Positions 58,001-63,690 of a stretch of DNA of 64,000 bases are shown here, in pieces (within the stretch, counting starts at the first letter, position 1; each line of letters begins with the position of its first letter). A program made the position numbers and the translations under genes. The notes beneath the pieces were generated by a model, which worked only from the letters and a program-made list of their open reading frames with translations, was not told where the DNA came from and did no database searches. Source of the stretch: Dromiciops gliroides (taxonomy: Eukaryota > Chordata > Mammalia > Microbiotheria > Microbiotheriidae). Location of the stretch: positions 57,177,532 to 57,241,531 of the forward strand of contig NC_057861.1 of the NCBI RefSeq assembly GCF_019393635.1, read 5' to 3'.

Positions 58001-61000
58001 TTCCTTAATTTACAGGTTAACAGGGTCAAGAAACAAGTCAGACCCAAACATGGAACACCCCACTGGAAAAGGAGCAAAATAAAGCTGTACGTTGTCAGTT
58101 CTCATCTTTTTTTTTTTGGGGGGGGGGGGGCAGGACAATGAGGATTAAGTGACTTGCTCAGGTCTGCCTGAATCCAGGGCCAGTGCTCTATCCACTGAAC
58201 CACCTAGTTGCCCCTCGTTGTCATCTTATTTATTTAACTTAGATGTGGAGTACATCATGCGAAATGCCAGGCTGGATGAATCAACAGCCAGGATTAAAGT
58301 TGCTGGGAGAAATCTTGACAATCTCAGTGCGGATGATACCACTGAGATGGCAGAAAGTGAAAAATTAAGAAGCCTCTTGACCAGGCTGAAAAAGGAAAAT
58401 GTAAAAGCTGTCTTGAAGCTTAACACCAAACAAATCTAAGTTCTTGACAATTGGTCCCATCACTTCCTGGTAAACAGAGAAAAGAAATGAAAGCAGAGTC
58501 AGAATTTATCTTCTTGAGTTCAAAGAACACTACAGATGGCGACTGCAGCCATGAAACTAAAAGATGCTTGCTCCTTGGAAGGAAAACTATGGCAAACTGG
58601 ACAGCAGACTAAAAAGCAGAGGCATCACCTTGCCAATAAAGGTCTGAATAGTCGAAGCTATGGTTTTTCCAGTAGCAATATGTGGTTGTGAGAGTTGGAC
58701 TACAGGGAAAACTAAGCGCAGTAGAATCAACGGTTTCAAATTGCGGTGCTGGAGACTTCTGAAGAGTTCCCTGGACAGCAAAGAGATCAAATCAGTCAAT
58801 ATTTAAAGAAATGAATTCAGGCTCTTCACTGAAAGGACAAATACTGAAGCTGAAGCTTAATTACTTTAGCCACATAATGAGAAGACCCTGAAGTTGGGAA
58901 AGACTGAAGGCAAAAGGAAATGGAGAGAACAGAGGATGAAATGGATAGACAGTGAGTGCCATGGAAACAAAGAACATGAATGAATGTGGAGGACAGAAGG
59001 GTCCAGCAGGCTCCCGTCCATGGGGTCACAAAGAGACCGGACTGAGGGCTCAACAACAAACCCAAGTACCTCCTTCACCATTCAGGAGGATAAGGGTATT
59101 AAACACAGGGAGGAGGACCCTCAGAACCCAAGAGAGGAGCATCAAAAGAGGAAAAGAGTACTTTTAAGAGCGATTAAGTGACTATTGTTCTATTAAATGG
59201 AGTAGAAGATTAACCCCAAACTGACCTTTTCCTTGTTCAAGATTCCAATAAATGATGCTTCAGCTAGCCTAGTAGAAGTGCAAAGACAGGAGGAGACTGC
59301 TAGCTTGGGCACATTTCTCCACTAAAGAACAATGCCTGAATTTGGAATAAGAATCACTTTCTGGCACACTTCTGCTTAATATTTTTACTTCAACACTACT
59401 ATGATCGTCTCCAGCCCCAAGGAGATTACAGTCCATAGGGAAGGGAAGGGAAGGGGTATGTTGGACACAAGGATAAAATAAAGTGGTGTGTGACAGTGGA
59501 CAAGGAAGTCATTTTAAGTGCCCTAGGAGAAATAGGAGGAGTGGGAGAAGCATTACAAGAGGAGGAAGAGATCCATTCCAGATGCAAAGGCAGGCTTTTA
59601 TAAATGCTCAAGTGCGTAGAAAAATAGTATGATAGAAAGTTGGAAGGCTAGGTTGCAGCCATGCAGAGGAAAGACAGGCCAAGGAACATGTATTTCGTCC
59701 TAGTGACTATGGGCCAAAAAGAAAGATTATTTTGAAGGAAGGAAGACTGGAGAAACCAGAAGTAGACAAAGCAACTGGAGGTTTTATTACAATGTGATAG
59801 CATACTATATTCCAGCAGAATACTGGAACAGTTTGTTTTTAGCATGGTGCCTCTTAAACTGAATACAAAACTAAGATTGTACCCGTGGAGGTAGAGAGAA
59901 GAGATACTGTGGGAATAGAATGGAGACTGCTAGGCTGAGGTGGTATCAGGATGCAGGATGAGCTGTTTGGCCTCAAGATGGAGAAAGAGAAAGAAACAGG
60001 AAGTAGTCCAGCCTTTGGTAAGGGGTAGGGATGTAGAATTCCCAGCTGCCTTGGAAGCTCCTCCGGGAAGGCCCTCCTGATATCTACCCAGCTGTCCCAC
60101 TCTGTATATGTCTTGTGTTCGCTTACATGCCCCCATCCGTGTACATGTGTTAGTATCTCCAATCCCCACAGTTACTGGTGCCTCAGCATTTTACTTTGGG
60201 TATATCTGGGTTGAGAGAGGGTGCTTGGAATACTGCTTAATGTCAGGCCTCCCCTCAGTAGTGATCCCCAGCATCCTGGCAGTATCTTGTTTGCACATCG
60301 AGGTTTTCAGGCTGTCTCTGCCATTACACTCCGATGCCTTGAAAGGAAGGGCCACGTTCTTGCCTCTGCCTTTGGATTCTCCAATGCTCAGCGCAGTGCC
60401 TGGCACATGGACTGATTACAGCCGCAGTTCTCCATCCCTAGCCCTAATATTTTGTATCCACTCATAATAATTTGTATCCACTTATAATACACATTATAAC
60501 TGAATGAACGTAAGCTCTTTGAGGGAAAAAACTTTTTTTTTCCTTTTTGTCTTTTGTATCCCCACAGCCTTGAGTAGATAGACTGCCTGGTGTCGGAGGA
60601 CGCCTCAAAGTGCATCTCATCCGACACTTCATCCAACAACTTTAGAGGGGTTTGGAAGCTGAGACCCAGAGCAGGGGAAACGATGTGCCCAAGGTCACCC
60701 AGCCGATGAGAGGGAGCAGGGCAGGGGCTGGCACCCAGGCTCTCCAGATTCTTGGTCCAGAGCTCTTGCTAGAGGATGGGGAAGGTGGGAATTTTAAGAG
60801 GAGGGAGTGGTTAGGGTGAAGAATGGAGAAGGAAGAGGAGGGAAGGGATGGGGAAACACATGGGGGAGGAGGAGCACGCACGGGGAGGGGGGAAGCACGC
60901 ACGGGGAGAGAGGAGGGACGCAACCAATGGGAACCTTCGGGTCGGCGCAGCCACGCCCCCTCCTCCCCTCCCCCTCTTTTTCACTCTCCTCCTCCCCCTC

Positions 61001-61422
61001 CCCCTAAGGACCGCCACGCGCTCTTCCTCCTACCCCCGGGGGGCGCCCGGGAGCCGAGCCCTTGCCTCTCCTTCCCCCACCCCCTCCCCCTCCCCTTCCC
61101 AAGCTGGCAGAGCGCGCCCGGCCGAACAGACCGAACTTTCCCAGCACAACGGGAGCCTCTCCCCTCCCCACCGCCACTCGCGCGCTCTCCCGCCCCGCGC
61201 GCCTGCGCGAACCTTCCGCTGCAGCTCCCAGGCGCAGATGTAGTTCTTGCCGAGCTGTCCCGCCAGCAGGTGCTCGCCGTTCAGCAGCGTGAGGCTGCGG
61301 GGCCCGGTCTGCCCGCCGCGGTACGTGTGGATGCTGGTGCCCGAGTGCAGCTCCCACACGGCGCAGTTCCACAACTGGCCCGCCGAGTCCGTACACACCG
61401 CTACTTCCACGGGCGCCGCCAT
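32180..61422 (-). CDS. WDR18: WDR18, WD40-repeat protein of the PELP1-TEX10-WDR18 (rixosome) complex; complete ten-exon gene
   Basis: The coding sequence is the join, on the minus strand, of 61422-61213, 52892-52782, 45692-45559, 45451-45310, 43816-43673, 43099-43035, 42877-42753, 38596-38430, 33081-33013 and 32311-32180: 1,299 nt, 432 residues plus TGA. All introns are GT-AG and frame is kept throughout. Recognition rests on close similarity to human WDR18 along the whole chain (N-terminus [76 protein letters not shown]-terminal [11 protein letters not shown]). Known for the family: WDR18 (yeast Ipi3) folds as a beta-propeller, binds PELP1 and TEX10 with LAS1L, SENP3 and MDN1, and supports ITS2 processing and 60S release in the nucleolus and nucleoplasm. 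Residues 367-420 look helical or coiled-coil, as in the family. No disruption is seen. In human the neighbours are ARID3A upstream and GRIN3B downstream; neither is visible here. Confidence 0.97.
33013..33081 (-). CDS. WDR18: WDR18 exon 9 (residues 367-389)
   Basis: The acceptor CTCGTAG precedes GGA CTG GAG. Its 23 codons include [13 protein letters not shown] and end in LDK; the donor is GTGAGT. It matches the human segment with SYLDRTEQLQ. Likely the start of the C-terminal helix. Confidence 0.95.
33490..33674 (+). repeat. 33-bp minisatellite in WDR18 intron 8
   Basis: GTTCTAAGGGCCCTCCCAGG units begin at 33523, 33556, 33589, 33622 and 33655, exactly 33 bp apart, preceded by one degenerate unit. 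In frame it would read an 11-residue repeat ([11 protein letters not shown]), but no gene context supports coding. Confidence 0.93.
33740..33800 (+). repeat. (GT)n followed by (AC)n
   Basis: GT run 33740-33774, short spacer, AC run 33781-33798: self-complementary, able to fold back. Confidence 0.95.
34000..34620 (+). other. Intron 8 unique DNA with an ancient LINE-tail fragment
   Basis: 34370-34505 contains GTACTATGTGCCAGGCACTG and CCTTAAGGGCTCACAATTTA; the rest is unassigned. Confidence 0.45.
34621..34672 (+). repeat. (TG)n with alternating purine-pyrimidine extension
   Basis: TG run, then GCATGCATGTGTGCGCACG and CACACACA: Z-DNA-prone. Confidence 0.9.
35040..35180 (-). mobile_element. L2-type ORF2 fragment, antisense
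   Basis: GGAAAGGCCTTGAATGCCAT matches the module at 1250 and 24780. Confidence 0.5.
35196..35345 (+). mobile_element. WSINE-like CORE-SINE
   Basis: Complete; tail CAAAAAACCAAACCAAACCA continues into an AAAG-rich stretch. Confidence 0.93.
35400..36140. other. Intron 8, no recognised feature
   Basis: Moderately GC-rich; MIR-like CAGGTGGGGTTAACCGAGGC at 35676. The 131-codon minus frame (35732-36127) lacks any family similarity. Confidence 0.4.
36164..36320 (-). mobile_element. WSINE-like CORE-SINE, antisense
   Basis: 17-bp target duplication AATAATCAGTTAATCTT at about 36147-36163 and 36321-36337. Confidence 0.95.
36540..36720 (+). mobile_element. MIR-type SINE
   Basis: TGGCTGGCTGTGTGATCTGG, GAGCCTCAGTCTGCTCATCA. 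Confidence 0.75.
36720..37500. other. Intron 8 unique DNA
   Basis: No repeat or coding signal recognised; frames of about 100 codons on both strands are compositional. Confidence 0.4.
37507..37810 (+). mobile_element. CR1/L3-type LINE fragment
   Basis: AAGGGATAGATGTAAGGTCC, then the frame [16 protein letters not shown] and VAKKKP, the CR1/L3 RT thumb order. Confidence 0.7.
38430..38596 (-). CDS. WDR18: WDR18 exon 8 (residues 311-366)
   Basis: The acceptor TTCTCTAG precedes GT CCT GTC, giving Gly-Pro-Val-Thr-Asn-Ala as in human. It encodes the last propeller strand ([12 protein letters not shown]) and a variable Ser/Glu/Gly-rich linker, then LRLGVNRQ. The donor is GTACGG. Confidence 0.95.
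39280..39400 (+). repeat. Second copy of the unnamed ancient repeat at 7455
   Basis: GGCCTATGGACCCCTTCTCA and TTTTCAAATGCACAAACTTA. Confidence 0.45.
39602..39736 (+). mobile_element. WSINE-like CORE-SINE with a 16-bp deletion
   Basis: The GTTCAAATCCGGCCTC segment is missing (GGACCTGAGACACTTGACAC). Target duplication AGCTCTCC on both sides. Confidence 0.93.
39740..42230. other. Repeat-poor stretch of intron 7
   Basis: About 2.5 kb almost free of SINEs, unusual here. 40555-40690 includes CAATTAG, CCCATAAATATCTGG and CAATTATTTAG. The 263-codon minus frame (39720-40511) starts in a SINE A-tail and shows no family similarity. Confidence 0.45.
42280..42690 (+). mobile_element. L1 ORF2 3' fragment
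   Basis: GCACTGTTGGTGGAATGGAA, TTTACAGCAGCACTTTTGGT, CTACATGAACTGATGCAAAC. Confidence 0.75.
42753..42877 (-). CDS. WDR18: WDR18 exon 7 (residues 269-311)
   Basis: The acceptor CCCTAG precedes G AAC CAG GTG. It encodes the best-preserved WD repeat: [27 protein letters not shown], then SKQCIRT. The last base is the first of the Gly311 codon; the donor is GTAGGG. Confidence 0.96.
43035..43099 (-). CDS. WDR18: WDR18 exon 6 (residues 248-269, last codon split)
   Basis: A short 65-bp exon. The acceptor CCCTATAG precedes CCT GGG CAA (Pro-Gly-Gln). It encodes [20 protein letters not shown] and then H. It ends CG, completing Arg269 with the first base of exon 7; the donor is GTGAGG. It is too short for a simple ORF scan and was placed by splice sites and family similarity. 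Confidence 0.95.
43150..43410 (-). mobile_element. MIR-type SINE, antisense
   Basis: AGAGTTTGCAAAGGGCGCTC, AACTGAGGCTGGAGAAGTTC, GGTTTTGAACCCAAGTCTTC. Confidence 0.65.
43673..43816 (-). CDS. WDR18: WDR18 exon 5 (residues 200-247)
   Basis: The acceptor CCCCAAG precedes CTA TGG GAG (Leu-Trp-Glu, finishing the WD motif begun by exon 4). It encodes 48 codons through FQVDLFSW; the donor is GTGAGT. Confidence 0.96.
43895..44035 (-). mobile_element. Ancient SINE-type repeat
   Basis: CTAATCCAGCCCCACCTTAT, ATCCAAGGTCACACAGGTAG. Confidence 0.5.
44040..44790. other. Intron 4, mostly unassigned
   Basis: Contains a 19-G run at 44481-44499 followed by CCGGCGGCAGG; otherwise no feature. Confidence 0.45.
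44481..44499 (+). repeat. Poly-G run (19)
   Basis: Uninterrupted G homopolymer; length may be an assembly estimate. Confidence 0.9.
44796..44948 (-). mobile_element. WSINE-like CORE-SINE, antisense
   Basis: Poly-T replaced by a G-run; ends TCGCCACCTAGCTGCCC; GGAAGCTG on both sides. Confidence 0.92.
45310..45451 (-). CDS. WDR18: WDR18 exon 4 (residues 152-199)
   Basis: The acceptor CCCCTAG precedes a single T that completes Ser152. It encodes [19 protein letters not shown] and then [16 protein letters not shown] and SLDQTVK. The donor is GTGAGA. It is separated from exon 3 by an intron of only 107 bp, which carries a (GA)n run. Confidence 0.96.
45461..45485 (+). repeat. (GA)n in the 107-bp intron 3
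   Basis: GAGAGAGAGAGAGAGAGAGA directly upstream (in gene sense) of the exon 4 acceptor, giving a TC-rich polypyrimidine tract. Confidence 0.95.
45559..45692 (-). CDS. WDR18: WDR18 exon 3 (residues 108-152, last codon split)
   Basis: The acceptor TTCCCAG precedes GTT TCC ACA (Val-Ser-Thr). It encodes [16 protein letters not shown] and then the blade signature [14 protein letters not shown]. It ends in AG of a serine codon completed by exon 4; the donor is GTGAGA. Confidence 0.96.
46560..47202 (+). mobile_element. L1 3' end with an inserted SINE remnant
   Basis: ACTGAGGAATGGCTGAATAA, TATATGAACTGATGCAAAGT, TCACATGTATAATTGATATC. A worn CORE-SINE (46672-46790) interrupts it. Confidence 0.78.
47203..47222 (+). 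repeat. (AAC)n run
   Basis: Six AAC units at the L1 tail. Confidence 0.85.
47360..47915 (+). mobile_element. L2-type 3' region, worn
   Basis: CTGATCATGTCACATATTCC, TTTAAGGTTCACCTCAAGGG and GAGAGCAGGGACTGTTTCAT, ending CTAATAATTGCTCGATAACA. Confidence 0.6.
48000..48180 (-). mobile_element. Ancient SINE-type repeat
   Basis: CACCCAATACATTTTAAAGG and GGATTTGAACCCACATCCTG. Confidence 0.45.
48600..48830 (+). mobile_element. MIR/THER-type SINE
   Basis: GTGGGCAAGTCACTTGACCT, CACAGGGTTGTGAGATTCAC. Confidence 0.75.
49150..49345 (+). mobile_element. RTE-like LINE C-terminal fragment
   Basis: The plus frame reads [19 protein letters not shown], the same module as LLETKTCLFPIHILPV at 22200. Confidence 0.55.
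49440..49900 (-). other. Unique segment with a minus-strand AATAAA in intron 2
   Basis: In gene sense, GC-rich unique DNA passes into an AT-rich stretch with AATAAA at 49460-49455. It resembles a 3' UTR end. There is no poly-T beyond it, so it is not a plain processed copy. Confidence 0.35.
49900..50640. other. Intron 2 unassigned DNA
   Basis: An L2-type tail phrase (GAGGCTCCTTCCAGCTCAAA) at 50190; MIR-like CCTCAGTTTCCTCATCTGTG at 50618. No coding signal. Confidence 0.4.
50650..50790 (+). mobile_element. WSINE-like CORE-SINE
   Basis: Sense copy with a small deletion between GGGCAAG and the C-rich tail. Confidence 0.92.
51160..51770 (+). mobile_element. Degraded L1-type 3' region
   Basis: TGATACGTGAGCACAAGAGA, GCAGAGTGAAGAGATCCAGG and later AT-rich text follow L1 3' order weakly. 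Confidence 0.45.
51911..52040 (+). repeat. Polypyrimidine (TC/TTTC)n tract joined to (CA)n
   Basis: 51911-51977 is uninterrupted pyrimidine (CT and TTTCTC units); 51978-52040 is about 31 CA units. Confidence 0.97.
52120..52560 (+). mobile_element. THER1/MIR-type SINE split by a WSINE-like SINE
   Basis: The outer element is 52120-52350 plus about 52508-52560 (CTTAATACAGTGCCTGGTAT). The inner copy is 52353-52498, A-tail then a G-run. Confidence 0.88.
52782..52892 (-). CDS. WDR18: WDR18 exon 2 (residues 71-107)
   Basis: The acceptor CCCATAG precedes GAC CAG CTT (Asp-Gln-Leu). The exon encodes 37 codons through ESIYLWE, and the donor is GTAAGG. Human WDR18 has the same DQLQQKI start. Intron 1 above it is 8.3 kb and intron 2 below it is 7.1 kb. 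Confidence 0.96.
53215..53350 (+). mobile_element. Worn MIR-type SINE
   Basis: GAGCAAGTCACTTAAACTTG. Confidence 0.6.
53350..53985. other. Intron 1 unassigned DNA
   Basis: 53620-53830 has an AT-rich stretch with TGATTATTATATCTGTGATG; no family or gene recognised. Confidence 0.4.
53993..54152 (+). mobile_element. WSINE-like CORE-SINE
   Basis: Target duplication GGCCACAG on both sides; C-run then A-tail. Confidence 0.93.
54160..54660. other. Intron 1 unassigned DNA
   Basis: No repeat family or coding signal recognised. Confidence 0.4.
54664..54820 (+). mobile_element. WSINE-like CORE-SINE
   Basis: GGAGCAGCTACGTGGCACAG head, A-rich tail with G interruptions; GGTATTT on both sides. Confidence 0.93.
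55830..56240 (+). mobile_element. L1 3' end inserted in the RTE element
   Basis: GTGATGGAATATTACTGTGC, then CCTATATCTGATTGCTTACC, ending AAATAAAAATGTTTATTACT and an A-run. Confidence 0.82.
56363..56525 (+). mobile_element. WSINE-like CORE-SINE in the RTE element
   Basis: GTGACCAGCTAAGTGGTACA head; tail CATAAAAAAAAAAAAAGAAA; RTE text resumes after it. Confidence 0.92.
57024..58022 (+). mobile_element. Solo LTR inserted in the RTE element, itself carrying an L1
   Basis: Begins TGCCAACTAC and ends GGTTAACA (TG...CA), flanked by 4-bp AGGT (57020-57023) and GGGT (58023-58026), one mismatch. RTE text (CCTGTAGGCAGG | GTCAAGAAACAAG) is continuous across it. Without the L1 it is about 450 bp, with ATTAAAGACCTTATTTTC as a likely polyadenylation region. 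A class I-like ERV relic is inferred from the 4-bp duplication; no viral genes remain. Confidence 0.72.
57434..57964 (+). mobile_element. L1 3' end inside the LTR
   Basis: Exact 16-bp target duplication AAGATTAAAGACCTTA at 57418-57433 and 57965-57980. Body has GTGAGATGAGCAGAACCAGA, AACCTATATCAGATTACCTG and AGAAATAAAATA. A TA/TG microsatellite lies at 57789-57848. Confidence 0.93.
58105..58215 (-). mobile_element. Internally deleted CORE-SINE, antisense, in the RTE element
   Basis: Poly-T and G-run, GATTAAGTGACTTGCTCAGG joined directly to TCTGCCTGAATCCAGGGCCA: about 50 bp of the middle lost. Confidence 0.9.
59190..60560. other. Intron 1, mostly unassigned
   Basis: 59420-59600 has worn antisense L2-like text (AGGAAGGGAAGGGAAGGGG nearby). 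60350-60560 has an L2-type tail (GCGCAGTGCCTGGCACATGG). No gene. Confidence 0.4.
60600..60760 (-). mobile_element. Ancient SINE-type repeat
   Basis: GTGCCCAAGGTCACCCAGCC within the typical module order. Confidence 0.5.
61213..61422 (-). CDS. WDR18: WDR18 exon 1 (residues 1-70)
   Basis: The ATG at 61422-61420 has a strong context (A at -3, G at +4). The exon encodes 70 residues ending in WELQRK, with the donor GTTCGC directly after the AAG codon (phase 0). The open frame runs on into the intron to 61030, but that extension is arginine- and glycine-rich noise from the CpG island. It covers the first propeller blade. Confidence 0.96.
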
Positions 61423-61425
61423 CTT
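61415..61425 (-). promoter_or_regulatory. YY1-type motif over the WDR18 start codon
   Basis: The minus strand reads AAGATGGCGGC, the YY1 core, with the ATG of WDR18 inside it. YY1 sites just at or after the TSS overlapping ATG-GCG-GC starts are known in several ribosome-related genes. Occupancy is inferred only. Confidence 0.6.
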
Positions 61426-61639
61426 TGTCTCCCGGACACTAGCCCCACCCCCCCGTGCCCGCGCGGTGCGGTGATTAGCCGAAAGCTGTCCCCGCCCCCT
61501 GCTCTGGTGGGGGCGGAGGGGTGGGCGTGGGTGAGAGCGCAGCGCCCTCTGCAGAACGGGAGGACCCAGCGACGCCTACTCATTCGCCACCGGCCGGCTT
61601 GCTTTTTCCTCTGTGCAGCGGTGCACGTGGGAGAGAGCC

Positions 61640-62275
61640 TCTAGCTTATTCTACCTTTGTGATTGCGGGAGGGTCCCCCAACTTCTCTGGGCCTCAGTTT
61701 CCCCATGCATAAAATTGAGGGGGGTTGGACTACATAGTTTCCAAGATCGCTTACAGGTCTCTAACCCCTCAATATATCAGATCTGAAAATTGGAGCCCTC
61801 CCCCCACCTTCATTTCACTAGGCTCCTCCCTCACCTCTTTGCTATGCAACTTTCTAAGGCAAATTTCCAATTTGCAATTCAAGTAATTGTACTCAAATCT
61901 CCTAGGTTCTATGCTCCAAGGTCCCTCCCAGCCTAGACGTAGTGCCTTATTTGGCTGTGGTATGCTAGTAAATGTTTAACCACTGAGTCTCCCCATTTTA
62001 AAGTTTAATCTGCATTTTTAAATTTTCTCCATCACTTTCTTCAGTTTAAATGATTAACAAAACAGCCACAGCAATAAAAAGCCCTGGAAGGTCTCTCCCA
62101 GGTCTGACATTTTTCTGTTCTAAGGGCCCTCCAGATCCAACTTTCTATGATTCTAAAGGAAATAAATCATAGTTTCAAAGCAATTGGGAATTGTGTTCTC
62201 TCCTCCTATTAGAATGTAAGTTCCTTGAGGCCAGGGATGGTCTTCACTTTTGTATCCGTATCCCCACTGCTAAAT
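61640..62275. other. Upstream flank of worn MIR/L2-type tails
   Basis: GGGCCTCAGTTTCCCCATGC (61689), CCAAGGTCCCTCCCAGCC (61917), GGTCTCTCCCAGGTCTGACA (62090) and TTAGAATGTAAGTTCCTTGA (62209). The last phrases are the same motif that expanded at 4360 and 33490. Confidence 0.55.
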
Positions 62276-62277
62276 AT

Positions 62278-62640
62278 GTTAGAAACGCAGCTCAAAGAAT
62301 CACTCTTCTGAATGTGCCAGAGAGTACACTGAAGTGAGGCCCCTCACCTCTATTTATACCCCTCAAGGGGTCCCTCCCGACCAATCACATTAAGGTATTT
62401 TACTATTTCCCCTATTTACATTTCAGTCATTTCAGTTATTACAGTTGCTATTTATACAGAATAACAGTAACAGCCTAAGAACCCAGCAGGTGGTACCAGT
62501 TGGCCAATCAGATTGAACAAATTATGGAAACCAGGCCTTAACCTTATTATGAGCAAAAATGTCAGTTACTCCTTAGAGCAATGATTATATAAACATAACC
62601 TGTCAAAGACAAAACGAAACAAAACCCAAGTTGGGGCTTG
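62278..62640 (-). mobile_element. LTR-like segment with TATA and CCAAT boxes facing WDR18
   Basis: The minus strand reads ATTGGTCGGGAGGGACCCC, then GGGGTATAAATAGAGG (TATA near 62355), and about 75 bp further reaches a TAACA end near 62279. A second TATAAATAG lies near 62455. Ends are not proven. It sits about 0.9 kb upstream of the WDR18 ATG in the same orientation. Confidence 0.45.
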
Positions 62641-62725
62641 AACTCCGAGTCATGTGGGGATCACCTTGGGCACCTCAAGGTGAACTGCCAGCCCAACCCA
62701 ACTCCCATAAAACCTAGGCCCCTCT

Positions 62726-62888
62726 GGGGCAGCTAGGTGGAGCAGTGGATAAAGCACCAGCCCTGGATTCAGGAGTACCTGAGTTCAAATCCGGCCTCAG
62801 ACACTTGACACTTACTAGCTGTGTGACCCTGGGCAAGTCACTTAACCCCCATTGCCCTGAAACCCCCCCAACCCCCCCCAAAATAACC
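62726..62888 (+). mobile_element. WSINE-like CORE-SINE
   Basis: Target duplication AAACCTAGGCCCCTCT on both sides. Confidence 0.95.
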
Positions 62889-62965
62889 CCAAACCTAGGC
62901 CCCTCTCCAGGCCCAAGGTAAGGGAGCCTCAGCTCCCCAGAGCCCTGCTGGGCGGCCCCCTGCGG

Positions 62966-62989
62966 GGAGGGGGAGGGGGAGGGGGAGGG
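62966..62989 (+). repeat. (GGGGGA)n tract
   Basis: Four GGGGG(A) units, G-quadruplex-capable. Confidence 0.9.
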
Positions 62990-63069
62990 TGGCAACAAAG
63001 CTATAGGGCCTGAAACCAGACCCAATCTGTCTTTAGGGCTCTGAGAAGAGTCTAGATAGAGTCTTTTCT

Positions 63070-63230
63070 TCTTTCTTTTCTTTTCTTTTTTTTTTAGTGA
63101 GGCAATGGGGGTTAAGTGACTTGCCCAGGGTCACATAGCTAGTAAGTGTTAAGTGTCTGAGGCCTGATTTCAACTCAGGTACTCTGACTCCAGGGCCGGT
63201 GCTCTATCCACTGCGCCACCTAGCTGCCCC
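63070..63230 (-). mobile_element. WSINE-like CORE-SINE, antisense
   Basis: Poly-T to GCGCCACCTAGCTGCCCCC; AGATA(G/C)AGTCTTTT on both sides. Confidence 0.93.
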
Positions 63231-63344
63231 CAGATACAGTCTTTTTCTCTCAAATATATTGCCTCACAGCTGGCAAATGCTTTTTTTCCTTCATACAGTC
63301 AGACATGTAAACATCTGTAGAAATATGAAGATTAAAGGCTGAAA

Positions 63345-63690
63345 ATTGTAAAGCAGGGGATGGAGCTCTTGGACCAGGAGTCAGGAAGGCCTGGGTTCAA
63401 AAACAGCCTCACACATTAATTATGTGACTCTGGGCAGGTCACTTAACCTCTGTCACATCTGTTTCCTCATCTGTGAAATGAAAATGACTATAGCACTTTT
63501 CTCCCAGGGTTGTTCTGAGGATAAAATAATAGAACATTTATAAAGTGCTTGTGAAACTTAAAGCACAATATGTTGTTGTTGTTGTTGTTTCAGTCCTGTC
63601 TGACTCTCATCTGGTAGTTTCTTGGCAGAGATACTAGGATGTTTTGTCATTTCCTTTTCCAGCTCATTTTATAGCACTTATTGCATTTAA
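63345..63690 (+). mobile_element. THER1/MIR-type SINE followed by an antisense MAR1-like fragment
   Basis: 63345-63568 has TATGTGACTCTGGGCAGGTC and CCAGGGTTGTTCTGAGGATA. 63570-63680 is reversed RTE-type tail (TTGTTTCAGTCCTGTCTGAC, CTTGGCAGAGATACTAGGAT). Confidence 0.8.

Larger units (their letters stand above)
55090..59065 (+). mobile_element. Nearly complete BovB/RTE-clade LINE, multiply interrupted
   Basis: Pieces in collinear order: 5' part and endonuclease (55360-55800; CTGTGAAGATCAATACTGCA, frame [13 protein letters not shown], then [20 protein letters not shown], then [11 protein letters not shown]); linker (56280-56345, HAKMGIIKD); RT N-part (56530-57020; [17 protein letters not shown]); RT core after the LTR (58027-58100, 58216-58440; [20 protein letters not shown], then [12 protein letters not shown]); C-terminal part and 3' end to 59065 ([13 protein letters not shown], SHIMRRP). 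Decayed with stops. Foreign insertions at 55830, 56363, 57024 and 58110. Confidence 0.85.
60880..61620. promoter_or_regulatory. WDR18: CpG island and TATA-less WDR18 promoter
   Basis: Dense CpG and GC boxes (for example GGGGGCGGAGGGG near 61510 and CCCCGCCCCC near 61492) surround exon 1, in contrast to the CpG-poor flanks. No TATA box lies just upstream of the ATG. CAGCGCCCTCTGC near 61540 resembles half of a CTCF site. Typical of a housekeeping promoter. Confidence 0.85.

Noticed and set aside
60823..61644. 273-codon plus-strand frame over the CpG island
   Set aside because: Antisense to WDR18 exon 1; the open frame follows from GC-rich composition (few stops).
62620..62700. Possible retroviral primer-binding site (TGGGGCTTGAACTCC) next to the LTR-like segment
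   Set aside because: The spacing within a tRNA 3' end does not fit, and the orientation relative to the LTR is inconsistent.
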